Assembly: GCA_900316645.1 (NCBI GenBank)
Contig: ONDP01000020.1
Span: forward strand, 1 to 64,000
DNA from: an uncultured Prevotellaceae bacterium
Lineage (GTDB): Bacteria > Bacteroidota > Bacteroidia > Bacteroidales > Bacteroidaceae
Length of the DNA stretch: 64,000 bases
Direction of reading: 5' to 3'
A program made the position numbers and the translations under genes. This document shows positions 7,985 through 20,414 of the stretch, piece after piece (position 1 is the first letter of the stretch; every line of letters starts with the position of its first letter). The notes beneath the pieces were generated by a model. It had not been told where the DNA came from, ran no database searches, and saw only the letters and a list, made by a program, of their open reading frames with translations.

Positions 7985-10411
7985 ATGAAACTATTATTCA
8001 ATGTGGAATATCAAACCACCTTCGGCGAAAGCCTGATGATAAACTTCCTGTCAGCTGACGACGAGAAGAAAGTGATGAAGCACAAGATGCAGACACTTGA
8101 CGGACTGCATTGGTTCTGTGAAGTGTCCAAGACCTTCAAGTCGGAAACGTATCTCGACTATTTCTACTCAGTATATCGTGGCGACGACGAAACCCGTCAC
8201 GAATGGACAACGGTGCCCCACCGATTGGAGTTTGCTGCACAGAAAGCTACCCGATATACTATTTACGACCACTGGATTGACATTCCTGAGGATGCGTTTA
8301 TGTATTCCTCTGCCTTCACGGAGTGCATCATGCCACGAAAGAGGGCATTAAGTACCAAGTCGGAATACAAGCAGACCATACGCATCAAAGTGCGTGCACC
8401 ACAGTTGCGTTCCAACGAATGGCTGGCTATTGTGGGTGAACCGGAATACTTAGGAGCATGGGATCCCAAACGTGCCGTCAATATGACGGAACACGAATAC
8501 CATGAGTGGGTGGTCAGTCTCGACGCCACACAACTGCCTCAGCATTTTGAGTTTAAATTCATCATCTGCGACAGCCAGCAGGACTTCACACCTATCTGGG
8601 AAGAAGCCGCCAACCGCAGCATCACGCTGCCCACTATGAAGGACGGTGAAGTGGTGGTCTATGAACTGGCACAGGCCAATTTCCCCATCTATCCCTGGAA
8701 GGGATCGGGTGTGGTGGTGCCCATTTTCTCACTGCGCAGTGAGGGCAGTTTCGGCGTCGGCGACTTCGGCGACCTGAAGCTGATGATTGACTGGTGTGCC
8801 AAAACAAGACAACGGGTACTGCAGATTCTGCCCATCAACGATACCAACATGACGCACACCTGGCAGGACAGCTATCCCTATAACAGTATCAGCATCTATG
8901 CCCTGCACCCCCAATACATTGACTTCCGACAGATGCCGAAACTCAAGGACAAGGATTTGGACGCCCATTTCCAGCAGTTGCAGAAGGAACTGAATGCCCT
9001 GCCGCAGATTGACTACGAACGTATGTTCGCAGCCAAACTGGACTATCTGAAGGCACTCTATGAACAGGAATGGACTTCGGTAAGCCGCACATCTGCCTTT
9101 AAGACGTTCTGCAAGGAAAACCAGCTGTGGCTGGAGCCTTATGCAGCATTCTGCTTCTATCGCGACCTCTATGGCACAGCCACCTTTGGTGAGTGGCCCG
9201 TACCATTGGCCAAGCCCGACAAGAACATTACCAATTTCTGGTGCTATGTGCAATTCTATCTTGACCAGCAGATGCATGCGGCCCATGAATATGCCCGTCA
9301 GCACCATGTAGTCCTGAAAGGCGACATCCCCATCGGTATCAGTCGCGACGGTGTCGAGGCTTGGGTTGAGCCTAAGTACTTCAATCTGAACGGACAGGCA
9401 GGTGCACCACCCGATCCGTTCTCTGCCGACGGACAGAACTGGGGCTTCCCCACCTATAACTGGGACGAGATGATGAAAGACGGCTGTCTGTGGTGGGTTC
9501 GCCGTTTCCGCAAAATGGCACAGTATTTCGATGCCTATCGCATCGACCACGTGCTGGGCTTCTTCCGCATCTGGGAAATTCCCGTTCCCGAGAAATCAGG
9601 ACTGATGGGACAGTTTGTACCGGCCTTAGGCATGAGCAAAGACGAGATTGCAGCCTATGGTGTCCCCTTCCGCGAGGGTTTGTTCTTGGTTGACCATAAG
9701 CGCAATGACCGCTGGCACCCACGTATCGCCGTACAGTACCAGCAGGCTTACGAGGAATTGAACGATGGCGAGAAAAATAATTTCAATAACCTCTATAATG
9801 ATTATTTCTATCGCCGCAACAACCACTTCTGGTATCAGGAGGCAATGAAGAAACTGCCCAAACTGATACAGGCCACCCGCATGCTCGTCTGCGCAGAAGA
9901 CCTGGGAATGGTGCCCGATTGCGTACCTTGGGTGATGAACGAGTTGCGCATTCTAACACTGGAGATTCAGTCGATGCCAAAAGACCCGACGACACGCTTT
10001 GGCAAATTGTCGCATAATCCCTATCGCAGTGTTGACACCATCTCTACCCATGACATGCCTACCCTGCGCCAATGGTGGGACGAGGACGACGAACGCACGC
10101 AGACCTACTACAACACGACACTGCGCCGTGGTGGTATTGCGCCCCATCCACTGCCCGGATGGTTGGCAAAGGATATCGTGAGCCGTCATCTGACGTCGCC
10201 CTCAATGCTATGCCTGCTCTCGTTGCAAGACTGGCTCTCCATCGACGAGAAACTGCGTCTGCCCGATGTCAATGCCGAACGCATCAACATCCCTGCCAAC
10301 CCACGCCACTACTGGCGTTATCGCATGCACCTCACGCTCGAGCAGCTTCTGGCTGCCGACGACTTCAACGAAGAGGTCAAGACGCTGATTGTGCAAAGTG
10401 CACGGAAATGA
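7985..10411 (+). CDS. malQ: 4-alpha-glucanotransferase (GH77) with N-terminal starch-binding domains
   Basis: An 808-residue cytoplasmic amylomaltase that disproportionates maltooligosaccharides and releases glucose. Two CBM20-like starch-binding modules occupy about residues 1-110 and 125-235 (FNVEYQTTFGESL, then WLAIVGEPEYLGAWDPKRAV). The GH77 barrel follows from about residue 240 (GSGVVVPIFSLRSEGSFGVG). Catalytic motifs are visible: YRIDHVLGFFRIW with the nucleophile Asp, CAEDLGMVP with the acid/base Glu, and ISTHDMPTLRQWW with the third Asp. No signal peptide is seen. The length fits the plant DPE2-like and Bacteroidetes form with CBM20. It lies in an operon with the transporter and glucosidase genes. 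Confidence 0.96.
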   Translation: MKLLFNVEYQTTFGESLMINFLSADDEKKVMKHKMQTLDGLHWFCEVSKTFKSETYLDYFYSVYRGDDETRHEWTTVPHRLEFAAQKATRYTIYDHWIDIPEDAFMYSSAFTECIMPRKRALSTKSEYKQTIRIKVRAPQLRSNEWLAIVGEPEYLGAWDPKRAVNMTEHEYHEWVVSLDATQLPQHFEFKFIICDSQQDFTPIWEEAANRSITLPTMKDGEVVVYELAQANFPIYPWKGSGVVVPIFSLRSEGSFGVGDFGDLKLMIDWCAKTRQRVLQILPINDTNMTHTWQDSYPYNSISIYALHPQYIDFRQMPKLKDKDLDAHFQQLQKELNALPQIDYERMFAAKLDYLKALYEQEWTSVSRTSAFKTFCKENQLWLEPYAAFCFYRDLYGTATFGEWPVPLAKPDKNITNFWCYVQFYLDQQMHAAHEYARQHHVVLKGDIPIGISRDGVEAWVEPKYFNLNGQAGAPPDPFSADGQNWGFPTYNWDEMMKDGCLWWVRRFRKMAQYFDAYRIDHVLGFFRIWEIPVPEKSGLMGQFVPALGMSKDEIAAYGVPFREGLFLVDHKRNDRWHPRIAVQYQQAYEELNDGEKNNFNNLYNDYFYRRNNHFWYQEAMKKLPKLIQATRMLVCAEDLGMVPDCVPWVMNELRILTLEIQSMPKDPTTRFGKLSHNPYRSVDTISTHDMPTLRQWWDEDDERTQTYYNTTLRRGGIAPHPLPGWLAKDIVSRHLTSPSMLCLLSLQDWLSIDEKLRLPDVNAERINIPANPRHYWRYRMHLTLEQLLAADDFNEEVKTLIVQSARK

Positions 10412-14595
<4,184 letters not shown>

Positions 14596-14626
14596 TCATC
14601 AGACACCTATTTATTTAAAAAACAAC

Positions 14627-15922
14627 ATGAAAAAACATCTACTATCACTAGCATTCGTAAGCTGCATGACACTCGCAGCTACAGCCCAGAAATATGTGGG
14701 CGGCGACATCTCGTTACTCTCCAAGTATGAAACAAACGGAGCAAAGTATTATGACAAGGACGGAGTTGCTATCACAAACATGCTGACCTTCTTGAAGGAG
14801 CAAGGGCTCAACTGTATGCGTGTCCGTCTGTTTGTGGACCCAAGCAAGGGAACCGACCGTGCTGCCTGCCAAGACCTCGACTACGTCAAAACTTTAGGCA
14901 AGCGCATCAAAAATGCCGGTTTCTCATTCATGCTCGATTTCCACTACAGCGACTCATGGGCAGACCCAGCAAAGCAATGGACTCCCGATGCATGGAAGTC
15001 ACTTTCAGACGACGCTCTTTATACAAAGATTTACGAATACACGGCAGACTGCTTGGATGAACTGAAGAAAGAAGGGGCTACACCCGATTTCATCCAGATA
15101 GGCAATGAAATCTCCTACGGAATGCTCTGGGGCGCATATGGCTCTGCAAATCCCAAGAGTTACTATGCCGGAAAAGCTGAGAACCGTGACCGTTTCATCT
15201 CACTCCTGAAGCAAGCAGGCCAGGCTTGTCGTGACAAATGCCCGCAGGCAAAAATCATCATACACACTGAGCGTGTGGCCAAGCCTGACTATCTGAAGAC
15301 CTTCTATCAGGAGATGAAGAATCATGAAGTTGACTATGACATCATTGGAGTGAGTTACTATTCCTACTATCACGGCAACCTGCAGCAACTGGAGACGGCA
15401 CTCAACACGTTGGAGGACAATTTTGACAAGGACATCATGATTGTCGAGACAGGATACTATTATGCCTGGCAGACAGAAAAATTTGGCGACGATGGTGTTG
15501 ACTTGTCTGCCACCTATCCTATCTCTCCGGAAGGGCAACAGGCATTCACTAAAGCACTCATTGAGGAACTGAAGACCCACGAAAAGGTAAAAGGACTCTT
15601 CTGGTGGTGGCTTGAGGCCAATGAGAACGGATTGGACTATGATACCAAACGCGTCAGTGATCAATGGTATAATGCCAGCTTGTTTAATGATGGTGAGAAA
15701 ACCAATGGAAAGGACGGCATTACGTATGACTACCCGGCAGGGAAAGTGATGCCGGCACTCTATGAGTTGCAGAATTTCCTGACCAGTTCAGCCATCAACC
15801 AGCTTTCCCGCGACAAGGGTTCTGATGATAATTGGTACTCGCTCGACGGACACCAGTTCAAGAACAAGCCAGCATCGAAAGGCCTCTACATTAACAACGG
15901 GAAAACAGTGGTCGTCAAATAA
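14627..15922 (+). CDS. GH53 arabinogalactan endo-1,4-beta-galactanase with a C-terminal sorting-like tail
   Basis: A 431-residue secreted family 53 enzyme that cuts beta-1,4-galactan. A signal peptide ends TAATAQ. The barrel has KYVGGDISLLSKYE at its start, NCMRVRLFVDPSKG, and MLDFHYSDSWADP. The acid/base Glu lies in FIQIGNEISYGML and the nucleophile Glu in IMIVETGYYYAW. The last 40 or so residues (WYSLDGHQFKNKPASKGLY, ending KTVVVK) resemble the type IX secretion tail of Prevotella hydrolases, suggesting export to the cell surface. It is the last gene of an otherwise alpha-glucan operon, which is unusual, and is followed by a long hairpin. Confidence 0.93.
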   Translation: MKKHLLSLAFVSCMTLAATAQKYVGGDISLLSKYETNGAKYYDKDGVAITNMLTFLKEQGLNCMRVRLFVDPSKGTDRAACQDLDYVKTLGKRIKNAGFSFMLDFHYSDSWADPAKQWTPDAWKSLSDDALYTKIYEYTADCLDELKKEGATPDFIQIGNEISYGMLWGAYGSANPKSYYAGKAENRDRFISLLKQAGQACRDKCPQAKIIIHTERVAKPDYLKTFYQEMKNHEVDYDIIGVSYYSYYHGNLQQLETALNTLEDNFDKDIMIVETGYYYAWQTEKFGDDGVDLSATYPISPEGQQAFTKALIEELKTHEKVKGLFWWWLEANENGLDYDTKRVSDQWYNASLFNDGEKTNGKDGITYDYPAGKVMPALYELQNFLTSSAINQLSRDKGSDDNWYSLDGHQFKNKPASKGLYINNGKTVVVK

Positions 15923-15951
15923 CCATACTTGACAGCCAACTGTAGCACAAA

Positions 15952-15988
15952 AGAGAGCCTGACGCTGTTTCAATGCGTCAGGCTCTCT
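15952..15988. terminator. Strong 14-bp hairpin after the glucan operon
   Basis: Arms AGAGAGCCTGACGC and GCGTCAGGCTCTCT pair perfectly around a 9-base loop. It lies between the end of the GH53 gene and the convergent tRNA-Leu, so it can stop transcription from both sides. The T-run is weak on either strand. Confidence 0.7.
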
Positions 15989-16001
15989 CCGTGTTGTCAG
16001 G

Positions 16002-16086
16002 TGCCGCGAGCGGGACTCGAACCCGCACAGCCATCACTGGCCAAGGGATTTTAAGTCCCTCGTGTCTACCATTCCACCATCGCGGC
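16002..16086 (-). tRNA. tRNA-Leu (anticodon TAA)
   Basis: The minus strand folds as a class II tRNA of 85 bases. The acceptor arm GCCGCGA pairs with TCGCGGC, the anticodon loop is CTTAAAA with anticodon TAA, and the T-arm has GGTTCGAGTCC. A long variable arm (CTTGGCCAGTGATGGCTG) fits leucine. CCA is not encoded. A -7 box (TATCTTTG on the minus strand) lies at 16113-16120. Confidence 0.95.
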
Positions 16087-16170
16087 AGTAGACATCTGCG
16101 TCTTTGCGGGTGCAAAGATACAAATTATAATTGAGAATTGGTAACTGAGCACCGAAAATTTTTATATTTT

Positions 16171-16755
16171 TTATTCCGAGAACACCGTTACCAACTTATT
16201 CGCACCCAGTGTATGGGCATTTCTGTATTGCGACAGACCTTTATCGCCCTCTTTTCCTTCCACAATCAGTCCGCCGTTATTCAGGTCGTATTTGTCACCG
16301 CATTTCGAACAACTCACGATGCCCGAACCCTTCGTGTCCATCACCAGCCGATAGGTCGGACTCGCCATATTGTTCTCCCTTCTCACGCAATTAGGACACT
16401 GCAGGTCGTAGGCGGTAAAGCCCCCGAAGTTCTGCACCCCCACAATAATACCGTTGTTCAGTCCCAGTCGGATGTTGTTGCGCATCTCCTCGGCTGTCAC
16501 GGGCTGCGTGGTCTGTGCGCCCTGGTTGTTCTCAAACACGAAATACCTTGCACCTGCCTGCGTCTCCTGCGTTATCTTACAGAAGATACCTGGCACGTTG
16601 GGATTGGTGGCTGACGACAACGTCATGTCCAGATGCTTGCTGTTATCGTAGATAAAGCGGCAGGGCCATGAGGTGAACTCTTGCTCTGCGCCGCAAGAGC
16701 TCAGAAGGGCGAGGGACAAGGTAAGAAGAAGGAGGTACGAGATACGATGTTTCAT
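16171..16755 (-). CDS. Lipoprotein with two CxxC pairs (function unknown)
   Basis: A 194-residue predicted lipoprotein: lipobox LLSSC with Cys21. The C-terminal third has CPNC (120-123) and CSKCGDKYDL (149 onward), separated by about 26 residues, near a GGFTAYDLQ segment. The layout resembles a Rieske-type fold, but the second residue pair lacks the histidines needed for a Rieske cluster, so a zinc ribbon or structural metal site is more likely. Its start overlaps the argH stop as ATGA, so it is co-translated with argininosuccinate lyase, an odd pairing with no obvious link. I do not recognise a defined function. Confidence 0.75.
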   Translation of the reverse strand: MKHRISYLLLLTLSLALLSSCGAEQEFTSWPCRFIYDNSKHLDMTLSSATNPNVPGIFCKITQETQAGARYFVFENNQGAQTTQPVTAEEMRNNIRLGLNNGIIVGVQNFGGFTAYDLQCPNCVRRENNMASPTYRLVMDTKGSGIVSCSKCGDKYDLNNGGLIVEGKEGDKGLSQYRNAHTLGANKLVTVFSE

Positions 16756-18086
16756 TTCAACAAATTCTTTTCTGCGTCCTTTACTCGCTCGAAGCCGAAG
16801 CCGTCGAGCACATTCTTCATCAACACGGCAATCCGGTCGTTACACAGATTACCGATAGAACCCTCGTGCGTATGGTGGATGTCCTTGTTCGGACGGAAGT
16901 TACCTGCCTCGATGTCCAGCCCCACCTTCTTGTAGGCGTCTCTGAAGGGCATCCCCTCCGAGGCCAGACGGTTCACCTCCTCTACCGAGAACATCGGGTC
17001 GTACATCGGATTGTCCAGAATGTCGTCCCGCACCTCTATCTTATTGATAATGTATGCAGCCATCTGCAGACAGTCCTTCAGCTCGTCGAAAGCAGGCAGG
17101 AACACCTCCTTGATAATCTGCAAGTCGCGGAAATAACCCACAGGCAGGTTGTTCATAATCAGTGTCACCTGCTGAGGCAAAGCCTGCAACTTATTACATT
17201 TGGCACGTATCAGTTCAAACACGTCGGGATTCTTCTTATGAGGCATGATGCTCGAACCCGTCGTACACTCCTTGGGCAGTTTCACAAACGAAAAGTTCTG
17301 CGAATTAAACAGACAGGCGTCGAAAGCCAGCTTAGCCAGCGTACCGGCAATGGTAGCCATGGCGAAGCCCACGTTGCGCTCCATCTTGCCGCGCCCCATC
17401 TGGGCATACACCACATTATAGTCCATCGTGTCGAAGCCCAGCAAGTCGGTCGTCATCTGACGGTTCAGGGGGAACGACGAGCCGTAGCCGGCAGCCGATC
17501 CCAACGGGTTGCGGTTGGTCATCTTATATGCCGCCTGCAGAAACAGCATGTCGTCGGCCAGCGACTCAGCATAGGCACCGAACCACAGTCCGAAACTCGA
17601 GGGCATAGCCACCTGCAGATGCGTATAGCCCGGCATCAGCACCCCCTTATACTGCTCACTCTTCTGCAGCAGTTCGTCGAACAGCACTTTGGCGCTTTCG
17701 GCAATCTCCATCAGTTCGTGGCGGGTAAAGAGTTTCAAATCCACCAGCACCTGGTCGTTACGCGAACGTCCCGAGTGGATTTTCTTGCCCATGTCACCAA
17801 GTTTACGGGTTAGCATCAGTTCCACCTGCGAGTGGACATCCTCCACCCCGTCTTCTATCTTAAACTCACCGCGTTCACAAATGGCATATATCTCTTTCAG
17901 CTCAGCCAGCAACTGTTTCAGCTCGTCAGCCTCCAACAGTCCTATCGACTCCAGCATGGTGATATGCGCCATCGAGCCCATCACGTCGTAGGGAGCCAGG
18001 TAGAGATCCATCTCCCTGTCTCTTCCTACCGTGAAGCGCTCTATCTCGGCATTCACCTCAAAATTCTTTTCCCACAGTTTATTCAT
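16752..18086 (-). CDS. argH: Argininosuccinate lyase
   Basis: A 444-residue cytoplasmic enzyme that splits argininosuccinate into arginine and fumarate, the last step of arginine synthesis. The fumarase/aspartase signature GSSIMPHKKNPD is present, along with DVHSQVELMLTRKLGD and HSGRSRNDQVLVDLKL, which form the active site. Length is normal. The start is the ATG at 18086; a TTG directly upstream is part of a heptamer repeat. It sits behind pyrE and the SRPBCC gene in a leftward operon and overlaps the following lipoprotein gene by 4 bases. Confidence 0.97.
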   Translation of the reverse strand: MNKLWEKNFEVNAEIERFTVGRDREMDLYLAPYDVMGSMAHITMLESIGLLEADELKQLLAELKEIYAICERGEFKIEDGVEDVHSQVELMLTRKLGDMGKKIHSGRSRNDQVLVDLKLFTRHELMEIAESAKVLFDELLQKSEQYKGVLMPGYTHLQVAMPSSFGLWFGAYAESLADDMLFLQAAYKMTNRNPLGSAAGYGSSFPLNRQMTTDLLGFDTMDYNVVYAQMGRGKMERNVGFAMATIAGTLAKLAFDACLFNSQNFSFVKLPKECTTGSSIMPHKKNPDVFELIRAKCNKLQALPQQVTLIMNNLPVGYFRDLQIIKEVFLPAFDELKDCLQMAAYIINKIEVRDDILDNPMYDPMFSVEEVNRLASEGMPFRDAYKKVGLDIEAGNFRPNKDIHHTHEGSIGNLCNDRIAVLMKNVLDGFGFERVKDAEKNLLK

Positions 18087-18106
18087 CAATTATCAATTGT
18101 CAATTA
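18084..18106 (-). repeat. ATTGAnA heptamer repeat between SRPBCC gene and argH
   Basis: On the minus strand, TTGA-containing heptamers (AATTGAC, AATTGAT) run from the stop codon of the SRPBCC gene to the argH ATG, which itself lies in an ATTGATG unit. See the finding on intercistronic heptamers. Confidence 0.65.
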
Positions 18107-18517
18107 AACATACGGTATCTGCGCCAGTGCATCGGCAATCTTCTCTACACCGTCCTGCAGCGGACCACTCACCATTCCCTTCAACATAAAGGGAATGTCG
18201 GCCTGCACCGTCACGCGCATCTTACTCGTCGTCTCCGTTACTGGCAACACCTGAATCCACAGGTTAAAGGGCATGGGCGACTGCTCCGTCTCAAACTTCA
18301 CGCACTTGCCTTCCTCCCGCTCTATGATGCGCAACTTAATGTCGCCCACTGGGTCCACATTCAGACTCACCGTGTCGCGATCGAACGCAAAACTGTTCAG
18401 TTTATCCTCGGGCACACGGTCGCGCACGCGCTCCAGATTGCTCAAGTCACTGATATTACGATACACATCCGCCACGGGATATGCAATCTGCTTCACACTA
18501 CTTTCAAATTTTGTCAT
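18104..18517 (-). CDS. SRPBCC-fold (START/polyketide-cyclase-like) protein
   Basis: A 137-residue cytoplasmic protein that starts MTKFESSVKQIAYPVADVYR, the usual opening of SRPBCC ligand-binding proteins. It ends with the long C-terminal helix (GPLQDGVEKIADALAQIPY). The start at 18517 is set by an ATGA overlap with the pyrE stop at 18514-18516; a longer reading from 18547 would run inside pyrE. The ligand is unknown. Its fixed place after pyrE suggests co-expression rather than a shared pathway. Confidence 0.85.
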   Translation of the reverse strand: MTKFESSVKQIAYPVADVYRNISDLSNLERVRDRVPEDKLNSFAFDRDTVSLNVDPVGDIKLRIIEREEGKCVKFETEQSPMPFNLWIQVLPVTETTSKMRVTVQADIPFMLKGMVSGPLQDGVEKIADALAQIPYV

Positions 18518-19146
18518 TGCTTCCAAGTACTTGGTGACTTGCGCCACTCGTTCAACACCTCAAGATCCTCCTTTTTGATATAGCCCGTCTCGGCAGCCTG
18601 TTCCAGCACAGCATTATAGTCGCTCAGCGTCACCAGCTTTACACCTGCCTCCTTGAAAGCCTCCTCAGCCACAGGGAAACCATAGGTGAACGAAGCCACC
18701 ATACCAATCACCTCTACGCCATACTGACGCAGGGCCTCAACAGCCTTCAGACTGCTTCCGCCTGTCGATATCAAGTCCTCTACCACTATCACCTTCGTGC
18801 CCTTTTCCAGTTCACCTTCCACCTGGTTACCCATGCCGTGGTCTTTCGGTTTCGGACGCACGTAAGCGTATGGCAATCCCAGTTCGTCGGCAACCAATGC
18901 GCCCTGTGCAATAGCACCTGTTGCCACACCTGCCACAGCCTCAGCCTCGGGGAAGCATTCCTGGATAGCATGACAGAGTTCCAATTTCACAAACGAGCGA
19001 ACATCAGGAAATCCTAATGTCTTACGGTTGTCGGTATAGATAGGCGATTTCCAACCAGAGGCCCATGTAAACGGCTCGTTAGGTTGCAACTTAATGGCTT
19101 TAATGTCCATCAGTTTCTGTGCAAATTGTTTCTTGATTGTGTTCAT
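18514..19146 (-). CDS. pyrE: Orotate phosphoribosyltransferase
   Basis: A 210-residue enzyme of pyrimidine synthesis that joins orotate to PRPP to give OMP. The PRPP-binding motif is visible as VIVVEDLISTGGSSLKAVEA. The substrate region FTWASGWKSPIYTDNRKTLG near residue 23 is diagnostic. Length is normal. It heads the pyrE-SRPBCC-argH-lipoprotein operon and is preceded by a perfect -7 box at 19174-19181. Confidence 0.97.
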   Translation of the reverse strand: MNTIKKQFAQKLMDIKAIKLQPNEPFTWASGWKSPIYTDNRKTLGFPDVRSFVKLELCHAIQECFPEAEAVAGVATGAIAQGALVADELGLPYAYVRPKPKDHGMGNQVEGELEKGTKVIVVEDLISTGGSSLKAVEALRQYGVEVIGMVASFTYGFPVAEEAFKEAGVKLVTLSDYNAVLEQAAETGYIKKEDLEVLNEWRKSPSTWKQ

Positions 19147-19173
19147 AAATCCACTCTTTAATTATTTTGGATG

Positions 19174-19181
19174 CAAAGATA
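19174..19181 (-). promoter_or_regulatory. -7 box of the pyrE operon
   Basis: The minus strand reads TATCTTTG followed by C, about 30 bases before the pyrE ATG, a standard Bacteroidetes promoter position. Confidence 0.7.
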
Positions 19182-19258
19182 GCACAAAAAATCCGATTAA
19201 GCGAAAAAAACTAATTATATTTGATATACCGGCCGACAATTCGCCAAAACGAAATTAG

Positions 19259-19957
19259 TCAGCTCTTGGTGAAGCCGAGTGTGAGGACACTGACGCGAAG
19301 GCGGGGGATTTCGTTCAAGGCATTGATACAGGCGATGAGGGTGGCACCGGTGGTGCAGACGTCGTCAACTAATAAAACGTGCTTTCCCGCTAAACCCGCA
19401 GCATCACGGAGATGAAACATCTCGGCGACATTCGTCTGGCGCTGATGACGCATGAGATGAGTCTGGCTCTGATAGAAGTGCTTGCGAATAAGAACCTTAG
19501 TCTCAACGGGGATATTGGTTATCTCACGAATGCCGCGACAAAGCATCTCGCTCTGGTTATAGCCTCGCTGACGAAGACGCTTGGAGGAAAGAGGGACTGG
19601 CAGCAGCACATCGACACTGTCGAGGAAACCAGCTATCCGCATCTCTTCTGCCATGATGCGACCTAAATCCTCACCGATATCAGGGCGATTGCCATATTTT
19701 AAGTGGTAGATAAGCCGTGCCAGTTCGGAATGGGGCTCATAAAAGAACAGGGCCGATGCCTGACTGACAGGGGCGAGACCCCAGAAGAGCTGGGCCATGG
19801 GATTGTCGTAAGGGGTAAACTGATAGGTGGTGCGAGGCAGATGGAGCAAACAGGGAGAGCAGACTGCATGTTCGGTGATGCTGAGTCGCTTGCCACAAAC
19901 CGCACACGCACGAGGCGCGATCAATTCGAGAATCCTAGTCCACAAACTGGTCTTCAT
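19259..19957 (-). CDS. comF: ComF family phosphoribosyltransferase-like protein
   Basis: A 232-residue ComF-type protein, linked in other bacteria to DNA uptake. The N-terminus has a zinc-finger pair, CAVCGKRLSITEHAVCSPC (about residues 18-36). The C-terminus has the PRPP-type loop LLVDDVCTTGATLIAC and VPLSSKRLRQRGYNQSEML, which is characteristic of ComF. The start overlaps the end of recX by 23 bases, so the two genes are coupled. Whether this organism is competent cannot be judged from the window. Confidence 0.9.
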   Translation of the reverse strand: MKTSLWTRILELIAPRACAVCGKRLSITEHAVCSPCLLHLPRTTYQFTPYDNPMAQLFWGLAPVSQASALFFYEPHSELARLIYHLKYGNRPDIGEDLGRIMAEEMRIAGFLDSVDVLLPVPLSSKRLRQRGYNQSEMLCRGIREITNIPVETKVLIRKHFYQSQTHLMRHQRQTNVAEMFHLRDAAGLAGKHVLLVDDVCTTGATLIACINALNEIPRLRVSVLTLGFTKS

Positions 19958-20414
19958 CTTCTACGTTGATGCACTGTCGGATGATGTCCATCGTAAAGCC
20001 TCGGCTGAGGGCGAACTTGATGAGTTTTCCGTTCAGCTCGTAGTCACTGCCTGCTTTGGTGGATTTGCGCTTCTGCTTGAGCAAAGGGCGCAGGACGAGA
20101 ACATAATCCTCGTCGGCAATCTCATCGAGGACGCGCTGACGTACAGCCTCGTCGATGTGCTTCTGCCAAAGAGCTTGCTCTATCTTGCGACGGCCCCATT
20201 TGTTGTAGTTTAACTTGTCCTTTACAAAGGCATGGGCATAGCGCTCGTCGTCAACATAGCGTTCGCCGACTAAGCGCTGCATGACACGGGCCTGTGCTTC
20301 CTCGGGCAGTTCCCAGCGGCGCATCTTCTCAAGCATCTCCCACTGGCAGTGCTCGGCATTGGCACAGAGGGAAGCCAAAGTGAGGTAGGCTTCTTGTTCG
20401 GTTTTCTGTTTCAT
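19935..20414 (-). CDS. recX: Regulatory protein RecX
   Basis: A 159-residue, mostly helical protein of the RecX family, which limits RecA filament growth. Family motifs are ARVMQRLVGERYVDDERYAH and AFVKDKLNYNKWGRRKIEQA. RecA is not nearby. It overlaps the prmC stop as ATGA (20411-20414) and overlaps comF downstream, giving a prmC-recX-comF operon. Confidence 0.9.
   Translation of the reverse strand: MKQKTEQEAYLTLASLCANAEHCQWEMLEKMRRWELPEEAQARVMQRLVGERYVDDERYAHAFVKDKLNYNKWGRRKIEQALWQKHIDEAVRQRVLDEIADEDYVLVLRPLLKQKRKSTKAGSDYELNGKLIKFALSRGFTMDIIRQCINVEDEDQFVD

Noticed and set aside
8729-9550. A 273-residue reading opposite malQ
   Set aside because: It mirrors the GH77 catalytic region, has low-complexity sequence and no start signals; high GC explains the lack of stops.
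16866-17813. A 315-residue reading opposite argH
   Set aside because: It is the shadow of a well-conserved enzyme gene and has no domain.
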